NCBI GenBank assembly: GCA_038746605.1
Contig: JBCDKM010000006.1
Coordinates: 124,001 to 188,000, forward strand
Origin: Rubricoccus sp038746605
GTDB taxonomy: Bacteria > Bacteroidota > Rhodothermia > Rhodothermales > Rubricoccaceae
Direction of reading: 5' to 3'
Length of the DNA stretch: 64,000 nucleotides
The notes beneath the pieces were generated by a model that was given only the letters and a program-made list of their open reading frames with translations, did not search any database and was not told where the DNA came from. Shown here piece after piece: positions 57,601 through 62,833 of the stretch; the first letter of the stretch is position 1; every line of letters begins with the position of its first letter. A program made the position numbers and the translations under genes.

Positions 57601-58184
57601 GCTGCCGCGGCGCAGTCCACTCCGACGAGCGACTCGGGTGGTACCGGGATGCCGAAGAGATCGCAGAAGGCCTGGTTGGCGAGCATCACGCGGCGCTCCG
57701 CCGTCTCGACGAGCGTCGCGTTGGGGTTGGCACGGAGCAGAGCCACCATCCGTTCGCGCGCGATCCGGCTCGCGGCCTCGGCACTCGTTCGGTCCTCGAT
57801 CTCCTGTTGGAGTCGCTCGTGCGCGAGGGCGCCGCGCAGGCAGACCGCGAAGGTGTCCACGACGCGGCCGAACGCTTCGGCCTCCTCCTCGTCGAACGGA
57901 TGGTGACACCGGAGTCCCAGCGCGCCGACCTCGCGGAGCGGAAACGCGAGCACATCGCCCTCCACGGCCGGACCCTCCCGGGACGCCTCCAGAATCTCCG
58001 TCGGGACCTGGGGACCGTGGGTGTAGAGATCGCGCGCGCCCTCGCGAACCCAGATGCGCACCCCGGCCAGCCCCAGATGCTCCACCAGCGCCTCGCCGAA
58101 GATGCGCGCGGCCTCCACCGGCTCCAGCGACGCGCCCACCGCGAGCGACACTTCGTAGAGGAGGCTGGGATCGCGGCGCGGCAT
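54672..58184 (-). CDS. Hybrid sensor histidine kinase with GAF, four PAS, REC and HPt domains
   Basis: A 1170-residue soluble unorthodox kinase. N-terminal GAF-like domain (1-~120), then a coiled linker. PAS domains lie at about 140-260, 265-390 (FYEAVLESMPAQLAVFDPDG), 395-520 (VFESALDAVITIDREGRIIE) and 525-650 (QLVENSEELIYRADLAGCFT). The HisKA phospho-His is in FLANMSHEMRTPLNAVIGMG (around 677). The HATPase region has LLSNAVKFTERGRVRLAVAL and FGGTGLGLAIVKEL. A receiver domain has Asp in VLMDIQMPEMDGFEATRRIR (around 969). The C-terminal HPt has AHKLKSSAGILGIGPLHALL (around 1105). All parts for a full His-Asp-His relay are present. No membrane segment is visible, so the signal is cytoplasmic, probably a small molecule or redox cue sensed by PAS/GAF. 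It overlaps the LytTR gene. Confidence 0.93.
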   Translation of the reverse strand: MPRRDPSLLYEVSLAVGASLEPVEAARIFGEALVEHLGLAGVRIWVREGARDLYTHGPQVPTEILEASREGPAVEGDVLAFPLREVGALGLRCHHPFDEEEAEAFGRVVDTFAVCLRGALAHERLQQEIEDRTSAEAASRIARERMVALLRANPNATLVETAERRVMLANQAFCDLFGIPVPPESLVGVDCAAAAEDTAALFADPQAFLDGIDAVLAARETVTGEVLALADGRVLERDYVPIALDGDYAGHLWEYRDATARRQAAMKVDQLRQFYEAVLESMPAQLAVFDPDGRYRYVTPSAIADPERRAAVIGTTDEEYALMRGLPPEIPRRRMQTIRDVAEAQASIHFEESFRARDGTMRHFVRFVTPVVDESGETVQVLGYGLDITERKAAEEALATSEALKRGVFESALDAVITIDREGRIIEFNPAAEATFGHRAADVIGEQMADLIVPERLRSAHRAGMERYLATGEGPVLGTRIEVPALRADGSEFSCELAINPVRLDDDREVFTATLRDITERKAAEEALAESEGRYKQLVENSEELIYRADLAGCFTYANAVAAHRTGYPEADLIGMSFWDLVAPGHRQRVVDFYARQVAEGVPNTFLEFPIRTREGETLWIGQNVQLLTEDGAPTGVQAVARDVTERRRVMDQLVAARETAERASRAREEFLANMSHEMRTPLNAVIGMGELLGETALDEEQRHLLGALSFSADQLLALINDLLDVAKIESGQIRFERVPFRLDEVVEGVVETVRFRADEKGLDLSLGLAPEAPRLLIGDPVRLSQILLNLLSNAVKFTERGRVRLAVALTDEPSGDGAAGQATLRFIVEDTGVGIPASKLGSVFERFTQARSDTTRRFGGTGLGLAIVKELTERQGGTVHVESTEGRGSTFTATLSFALAESAPEAPDGEEADLTGARLLLVEDNPLNQFVARRMLEGWGAEIEVAENGREAVEAVEAAHETRAFDLVLMDIQMPEMDGFEATRRIRQRHASEALPILALTASALVEQRDQMDAAGMDGLVLKPFKPAHLRRVVAAHLGRSDAPPAEPLAAESIVDLTLLEENLDGDHAFILRLLDLFEEVVPESIRTMEVALATDDLPGLATAAHKLKSSAGILGIGPLHALLSEVERMALEGQTARLPETLDATVATTAAALDEFARLRPTLAPAAP

Positions 58185-58252
58185 GAGGGTGTGGCAGGAC
58201 CTCCCTAGGATCGGCAGGTTGGGCGTAAACTAGAGTTCAAACCTCTCGTCCC

Positions 58253-58630
58253 ATGGCCGACTCTCGCACTGTTCTCGTCGTCGATGACGACCCCGTCATG
58301 CTCGCCTTCCTGGAACGCGCCATCGGGGCGGAGTACGCCGTCACGACGGCGCCAGACGGGGCGGCGGCGCTGGAGCGAGCGCGAGGTGGCAGCGTGGACC
58401 TCGTCGTGGCGGACCTGATGATGCCTCGGCTGGACGGGTTCGCGTTCACGGAGGCCCTTCGCGCGGACGAGCGGACGGAGCGGCTGCCGCTGCTCATTCT
58501 CTCGGGCAGCGACACGAGCGCGGACCGGATCCGCTGTCTCCGCCTCGGCGCGGACGACTTCGTCGCGAAGCCATTCAACCCGGAGGAGTTGATGGCGCGG
58601 ATCGCCAACCTGTTCCGGCGGATCGGGTAG
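58253..58630 (+). CDS. Single-domain response regulator (receiver only)
   Basis: A 125-residue stand-alone receiver. The acidic pair lies in LVVDDDPVMLAFL, phospho-acceptor Asp54 in LVVADLMMPRLDGFAFTEAL, Thr/Ser in LLILSGSDTSADR and Lys106 in DDFVAKPFNPEELMARIANL. It has no output domain, so it acts through protein contact or phosphotransfer, possibly as a relay partner of the HPt kinase on the opposite strand, whose start is 68 bp away. It ends before the palindromic repeat and the exopolysaccharide genes; it may instead regulate that locus. Both roles are inference. Confidence 0.9.
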   Translation: MADSRTVLVVDDDPVMLAFLERAIGAEYAVTTAPDGAAALERARGGSVDLVVADLMMPRLDGFAFTEALRADERTERLPLLILSGSDTSADRIRCLRLGADDFVAKPFNPEELMARIANLFRRIG

Positions 58631-58642
58631 CGCTGGGTGCGT

Positions 58643-58662
58643 CCGCCTCGGTGCCGAGGCGG
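58643..58662 (+). repeat. Dispersed palindrome, short form
   Basis: CCGCCTCGGTGCCGAGGCGG, extended to a 24-bp palindrome with GT/AC at the ends, 12 nt after the receiver gene stop. It is followed directly by the GTTCGTCGAA repeat cluster. Confidence 0.9.
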
Positions 58663-58674
58663 ACGGAGTCGCGA

Positions 58675-58728
58675 GCGTTCGTCGAAGGAGGTCGGGGCGT
58701 TCGTCGAGAGAACCCGCCGTTCGTCGAA
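58675..58728 (+). repeat. Three direct repeats GCGTTCGTCGAA upstream of LruC gene
   Basis: GCGTTCGTCGAA at 58675-58686, GCGTTCGTCGAG at 58697-58708 and CCGTTCGTCGAA at 58717-58728, spaced 22 and 20 bp (about two helical turns). The same 12-mer occurs twice ahead of the 62129 gene. Each cluster follows a copy of the dispersed palindrome. The remaining bases to 58808 contain a half-palindrome (CACCGAGGCGG) but nothing else recognisable. Confidence 0.7.
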
Positions 58729-58808
58729 GCGCGGGCAGGACGAGAAGGAGCGCGCGGGATTCTGCGGTCGCTGGTCGCACCGAGGCGGCCCGCCCGCCCC
58801 ACCCCGCC

Positions 58809-60839
58809 ATGCTGCTCGACCGCTCCATCTCCGCCTTCTGTCTCCTCGTCGGCCTGCTGGCCCTCTTCGGGTGCGACGCCACCTCGCCCATGCCGGAAGG
58901 CAGCGGCGAGACGCTGGACGACCTCCGCACGCCCGAGGGCTTCACCTACGCCACCACGCGCGCCGTGGACGTGACGCTCCAGGCAGCGGACGCCACCGGC
59001 GCCCCCCTGGCGGGCGTCCCCGTCGATTTCGCTGACCCCGACGGCGGACGCCTCGCCACGGGCGTGACCGGACGTGATGGCGCGCTACGCCTCACCCTCG
59101 CGCTCCCCACCGACCAGGACTCGCTCGTCGCGCAACCCCGCTACCTCGGCCTGCCCTCCGAAGTTGCCCTCGCGATCACCGGCGACCGTGCCGACGTGCA
59201 CCTCGGCGGTCCCCCGCCCGCCCGCGCGACCGGCCCCTCCATTGCAAGGGCCTCGCGGAAGTCCTCTGGCTTCGCCACGCTCGGCGGCTGGGACTCGCGC
59301 GGCGTGCCGGACTACCTCACGCCCGACCGCGACCTCATCGACGCAGGGCTTCTCGCGACGCTCAACGCGAGCCTTCCCGAGAACGCCCCGGTCCCCTCCG
59401 CCCACCCCGAGTACCTCGCGGATGGCAACGCGACCGACGTGATCCTCACCGAGGAGGCGGACGTGTGGGTCACGTTCGTCCACGAGGGTGCAGGCTGGCG
59501 CAACGCGCTCGGCTACTACACCTACGACGCTGCCGCTCCACCGACCTCCGCCGAGGAGATCGACGCCCGGACGGTGATCTTCCCCAACGTGTCGTTCAGC
59601 GGCAGCGGCGGTGGGCTGGTCGCGGGCGACAAGGTCCGCCTCGGGCGCTTCCCGGCCGGGACCGGCATCGGCTGGTTCCTCGTCGCCAACGGGTGGAACG
59701 GGCGCGAGGTCGGCGACGGCTACCACCTCGTCTTCTCCAATCCGGCCTTCAACCCCGAGCCCGACGCCGCGCTCCGCCAGCACAACGTGCTCCTGCGCGA
59801 TGCCGAGCGCGAGTTGCTGCTGCTCGCCTTCGAGGACGTCCGCCGCGACGACATCCCGTTCCGCTGCGACCAGGACTTCAACGACGCCGTCTTCTACGTC
59901 TCGTCCAACCCCGTCGAGGCCATCGAAACGGAGGCCGTGCCCAGCGTCACCGACCCCGCGAGCGATCCCGAGGCGGACGTGGACGGCGACGGCGTCCTCA
60001 ATGGCCTCGACGCTGACCCGTACGACGCGGGCGTCTCGGGCGAACTCCACCTGCCCGCCGAGGGCGCCTCCGGCTCCGTCGCCTTCGAGGACCTCTGGCC
60101 CGCCCGCGGCGACTACGACTTCAACGACCTCGTCGCCGACTACCACCTGACCGTCGGGTTGGACGCGCAGAACCGTGCGACGCGCCTGGACGTGGAGATC
60201 GCCGTGCAGGCCATCGGCGCGGGGTACCGCAACGGGCTCGCGCTCGCGCTGCCCATCGCGCCCGGCGCGGTACGGTCCGTCAGTGGCGCGAGGCTGGACC
60301 GGGGCGTGTTCGCCCTCACCTCGCGCGGCGTGGAGAGCGGCAGCGGGTCCACCGTGATCCCCCTCTTCGACGACGCCTACGCGCTCGTCCAACGGCCCGG
60401 CGGCTACTTCGTCAACACCGAGACGGACGCCCCTCGCGTGGAGCCCGGTCGCCTGACGGTCCGCATCGAACTGAACGTGCCCGTCGCGCTCGACGCCCTC
60501 GCGCTGGACGCGCTCGACCTCTTCCTCGTGGTGGACGGCGAGCGGGGCCGCGAGGTCCACCTCCCCGGCCGGATGCCCACCGACCGCGCCGACGCCTCGC
60601 TCTTCGGCACCTCCGCCGACGCCACGGATCCTGCGCGAGGCCGCGCCTACGTCACCGCCGAGGGCCTGCCCTGGGCGCTCCACCTCCCGGAGGCCTTCGC
60701 CTACCCCCTGGAGCGCGCCCCGCTCGACGCCGGGCACCGCCAGTTCGTGCCCTGGGCTCGCTCCGGCGGCGCCGTCTCGCCGGACTGGTACCGCGACCTC
60801 CCTGGCCACCGCGACGCCTCCCACCTCTTCCAGCGCTAA
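58809..60839 (+). CDS. LruC-domain / DUF4114 surface lipoprotein
   Basis: A 676-residue outer-membrane-type lipoprotein. Signal MLLDRSISAFCLLVGLLALFGC with lipid-modified Cys22. A carboxypeptidase-regulatory-like beta domain is seen at ~50-120. Around residues 165-375 lies a DUF4114-like domain (LGYYTYDAAAPPTSAEEIDA, GIGWFLVANGWNGREVGDGY, DQDFNDAVFYVSSNPVEAI). From ~395 the LruC (DUF4842) domain contains DVDGDGVLNGLDADPYDA, the diagnostic DLWPARGDYDFNDLVADYHL, and the C-terminal part with VHLPGRMPTDRADASLFG ending DLPGHRDASHLF. LruC proteins are surface proteins in Bacteroidota and Leptospira. It is placed in front of the sugar transferase and capsule export genes, so a role at the surface with exopolysaccharide is plausible. 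Confidence 0.88.
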   Translation: MLLDRSISAFCLLVGLLALFGCDATSPMPEGSGETLDDLRTPEGFTYATTRAVDVTLQAADATGAPLAGVPVDFADPDGGRLATGVTGRDGALRLTLALPTDQDSLVAQPRYLGLPSEVALAITGDRADVHLGGPPPARATGPSIARASRKSSGFATLGGWDSRGVPDYLTPDRDLIDAGLLATLNASLPENAPVPSAHPEYLADGNATDVILTEEADVWVTFVHEGAGWRNALGYYTYDAAAPPTSAEEIDARTVIFPNVSFSGSGGGLVAGDKVRLGRFPAGTGIGWFLVANGWNGREVGDGYHLVFSNPAFNPEPDAALRQHNVLLRDAERELLLLAFEDVRRDDIPFRCDQDFNDAVFYVSSNPVEAIETEAVPSVTDPASDPEADVDGDGVLNGLDADPYDAGVSGELHLPAEGASGSVAFEDLWPARGDYDFNDLVADYHLTVGLDAQNRATRLDVEIAVQAIGAGYRNGLALALPIAPGAVRSVSGARLDRGVFALTSRGVESGSGSTVIPLFDDAYALVQRPGGYFVNTETDAPRVEPGRLTVRIELNVPVALDALALDALDLFLVVDGERGREVHLPGRMPTDRADASLFGTSADATDPARGRAYVTAEGLPWALHLPEAFAYPLERAPLDAGHRQFVPWARSGGAVSPDWYRDLPGHRDASHLFQR

Positions 60840-60867
60840 CCCACCACGGGTGCCTGCCCCCACCGCC

Positions 60868-61632
60868 ATGCCCTCGCCCCGCCCCAGCCTCGCCAAGCGC
60901 GCGTTCGACATCGCCGCCAGTGCCAGTGCCCTCCTCGTGCTCTCGCCCGTGCTCCTGCTCGCCGCGCTCGCGATCCGCCTGGAGTCTAAGGGCCCGGTGT
61001 TCTACGCCTCGTGGCGCGTCGGCGCGGGCTACCGGCGGTTCCGTCTCTTCAAGTTCCGCACGATGTACCCCGACGCGGACCAACGGCTGAAGGACTTCGC
61101 GCACCTCAACCAGTACGCCGCCGAGGCCGAGTCGCAGCCCGAGGGCTGCCCCGAGTGCGCCCGCCTCGGGGCCGAGGCGGAGGGAGTCGCCTGCTCCCCG
61201 CTCCTTGTCGGCGATGGCGGCGCGATGATCTGCGAGGCCGAGCACCGCCGCCGCCAGTCCGCCGGACCCGCTTTCTTCAAGCTCCAGAACGACCCCCGCA
61301 TCACGCGGGTCGGCCGCTTCCTCCGCAACACCAGCATCGACGAGCTGCCGCAACTGGTCAACGTGCTTCGCGGCGAGATGTCGCTCGTCGGCAACCGGCC
61401 GCTGCCACTCTACGAAGCCGAGCAACTCACCGCCGACGATGCCGTCGCGCGATGGATGGCGCCCGCCGGGCTGACCGGCCTCTGGCAGGTCACGCAGCGC
61501 GGCACCGGCGAGGTCTCGCCCGAGGAGCGCATCGCGCTGGACAACGCCTACGCCGAGCGCCACGGCCTCGGCTTCGACCTCCGCCTGATCGCGCGGACGG
61601 TCCCCGCGCTCTTCCAAAGCGAGAACGTATAG
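60868..61632 (+). CDS. Exopolysaccharide sugar transferase (polyprenol-phosphate glycosyl phosphotransferase)
   Basis: A 254-residue initiating glycosyltransferase (WcaJ/bacterial sugar transferase family) that moves hexose-1-phosphate to undecaprenyl phosphate at the inner membrane. One TM segment at ~12-35 (ASASALLVLSPVLLLAALAI), then RRFRLFKFRTMYPDADQRLK and the conserved C-terminal block KLQNDPRITRVGRFLRNTSI, DELPQLVNVLRGEMSLVGNR, and WMAPAGLTGLWQVTQRG. Between them is an insertion holding C-P-E-C and C...C residues and an in-frame copy of the dispersed palindrome (61161-61180, encoding ARLGAEAE). The four Cys in 'GCPEC', 'ACSP' and 'MICEAEH' could form a metal or disulfide site, an unusual feature. 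Start 60868 is preferred over GTG 60850. Confidence 0.92.
   Translation: MPSPRPSLAKRAFDIAASASALLVLSPVLLLAALAIRLESKGPVFYASWRVGAGYRRFRLFKFRTMYPDADQRLKDFAHLNQYAAEAESQPEGCPECARLGAEAEGVACSPLLVGDGGAMICEAEHRRRQSAGPAFFKLQNDPRITRVGRFLRNTSIDELPQLVNVLRGEMSLVGNRPLPLYEAEQLTADDAVARWMAPAGLTGLWQVTQRGTGEVSPEERIALDNAYAERHGLGFDLRLIARTVPALFQSENV
61161..61180 (+). repeat. Dispersed palindrome inside sugar transferase coding region
   Basis: CCGCCTCGGGGCCGAGGCGG, in frame, translated as part of A-R-L-G-A-E-A-E. The spacer is GG instead of CA/TG. The same octapeptide is encoded by the copy at 63183-63202 in another gene. Confidence 0.9.
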
Positions 61633-61648
61633 CGCGTTCGCGCCTCGG

Positions 61649-61675
61649 TCTCGGGAGGTTGGCTGACCTCCGAGA
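61649..61675 (+). terminator. Hairpin after sugar transferase
   Basis: TCTCGG-G-AGGT (61649-61659) pairs with ACCTCCGAGA (61666-61675) with one bulged G and a 6-nt loop, 17 nt after the stop. A second hairpin, GATCCAGCG (61707-61715) with CGCTGGATC (61724-61732), 9-bp stem, follows. They start a 496-bp non-coding stretch to 62128. Confidence 0.65.
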
Positions 61676-61800
61676 CGCGCGCCACCGGACACCACGACCT
61701 CCGGCCGATCCAGCGGCACCACACGCTGGATCCCGGCGCGCCCGCGCGGGCGGCGGCAGACGAAGCCGTCGCCCGCGTTCTGTATTGAGAGCCATCCTGC

Positions 61801-61820
61801 CCGCCTCGGCACCGAGGCGG
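61801..61820 (+). repeat. Dispersed palindrome, short form
   Basis: CCGCCTCGGCACCGAGGCGG in the long intergenic region between the sugar transferase and TolC-like gene, followed 21 nt later by the large inverted repeat. Confidence 0.9.
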
Positions 61821-61841
61821 GGGGAGTGGTCACCCCACGCA

Positions 61842-61952
61842 TGTCATCCTGAGCGAAGTCCCGAAGGGACGAAGTCGAAGGATCTCAGCCGAGTAGGCGG
61901 ACACGTGCTCGACTGAGATCCTTCGACTCGCTGGCGCTCGCTCAGGATGACA
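61842..61952. repeat. 111-bp inverted repeat with TGTCATCCTGAGCGAAG ends
   Basis: The left arm (61842-61888) begins TGTCATCCTGAGCGAAGTC and ends GAAGGATCTCAG. The right arm (61912-61952) begins CTGAGATCCTTCGACTCG and ends CTCAGGATGACA. The outer 14 and inner ~18 bases of the arms are complementary; the middle differs. The 23-nt loop contains CACGTG. The CATCCTGAGCGAAG...GAAGGATCT type is a dispersed non-coding repeat known from several unrelated environmental bacteria. No transposase gene accompanies it. Confidence 0.85.
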
Positions 61953-62007
61953 CGTCGGCTGGACCGGAGCAGCGAGCACGGTGCGCGACTTGCGCCCTCC
62001 GCCTCGC

Positions 62008-62027
62008 CCACCTCGGCGCCGAGGGGG
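62008..62027 (+). repeat. Degenerate dispersed palindrome
   Basis: CCACCTCGGCGCCGAGGGGG, with two changes from the family (A for G in the left arm, G for C in the right), running into a G9 tract. It is followed, as at 58643, by the GCGTTCGTCGAA repeats. Confidence 0.7.
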
Positions 62028-62036
62028 GGGGAGCCA

Positions 62037-62069
62037 GCGTTCGTCGAAGCCTGGGGCGCGTTCGTCGAA
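62037..62069 (+). repeat. Two direct repeats GCGTTCGTCGAA upstream of TolC-like gene
   Basis: Exact copies at 62037-62048 and 62058-62069, spaced 21 bp, 60 nt before the start codon at 62129. Same 12-mer as the cluster at 58675-58728. Confidence 0.72.
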
Positions 62070-62128
62070 CGCCGGGCGACGGGAGAGAGAGGAAGCCGGA
62101 CGTTGCGAGCGGTCAGCCAACCACTCCC

Positions 62129-62833
62129 ATGCCTCGCCTCGTCCTTCTCGCCCTCGCGCTCGCCTGTGCTGCCCCGGCCACGGCGCAGTCCGGCAGTCTC
62201 CCCACCCTCCCCCCGCTGGACGCCGTCCTCAGCGCCGCCCACCGCCAGTCCCCCGCGATCCGCTACGCCGACGCCACGGTCGCCAAGAACGCGGCCTACC
62301 TGGATCGTACCCGCAGCGCCTGGACGGACAACTTCGGCATCAACGTCGGCGCGACGGCGGGCTCCTACGGCAACGAACTCGTGGACCAACTGGCCGTCGG
62401 TGCGACGGTGGGCGTCAACGTCCGCGTCTCCCTCTACGACGTGCTCGGGCGCCGCCACGAGGCCCGTCAGGCCGAGGCCCAGCTCGCGCAGGCCGAGGCC
62501 CGCCGCGCCGAGGCCGACGAAGAGTTGGACCTCGTCGTGATCGCGCTCTACCGCAAGACCGAACTGGCGTACCGGCTCGTCGGCGTCCGCTCCGGCGGGA
62601 TGGAGTCGGCGCGGACGCACCGGCTCATGGCCGAGGCCGAGTTCGTGCAGGGCGACGTGGCCGTGGGCGAGCTCGCGCGAGTGGACCAGATCGCCGCCGA
62701 GGCGCAGGCCGCCTACGAGACCGCCCGGACGGACTACCTCACGGCCTACGGCCAACTCGACCGCCTCGCGGGAGGTGCGCTCTCCACCCTCACCGCCTCC
62801 CTCGCGGAGACGGACAGCCCCTCGGCCCGATGA
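62129..62833 (+). CDS. Short TolC-like outer membrane efflux protein of exopolysaccharide locus
   Basis: A 234-residue exported protein. Signal peptide MPRLVLLALALACAAPATAQ. The mature part has one OEP-type repeat: the opening LPPLDAVLSAAHRQSPAIRY, a long amphipathic helical region (VRVSLYDVLGRRHEARQAEA, QLAQAEARRAEADEELDLVV), then RTHRLMAEAEFVQGDVAVGE and YETARTDYLTAYGQLDRLAG. Full TolC has two such repeats and ~450-500 residues, so this is a half-size version, with only one repeat, that could form a hexamer if functional. Its stop overlaps the start of the Wzz-like gene (ATGA), so the two are co-translated; it is probably the outer-membrane partner of polysaccharide export. Confidence 0.75.
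   Translation: MPRLVLLALALACAAPATAQSGSLPTLPPLDAVLSAAHRQSPAIRYADATVAKNAAYLDRTRSAWTDNFGINVGATAGSYGNELVDQLAVGATVGVNVRVSLYDVLGRRHEARQAEAQLAQAEARRAEADEELDLVVIALYRKTELAYRLVGVRSGGMESARTHRLMAEAEFVQGDVAVGELARVDQIAAEAQAAYETARTDYLTAYGQLDRLAGGALSTLTASLAETDSPSAR

Noticed and set aside
54978..58208. Very long open frame on the + strand opposite the hybrid kinase, 1076 codons
   Set aside because: The minus-strand kinase has unmistakable domains. High GC codon bias leaves the complementary phase free of stops; the + product has no recognisable motif.
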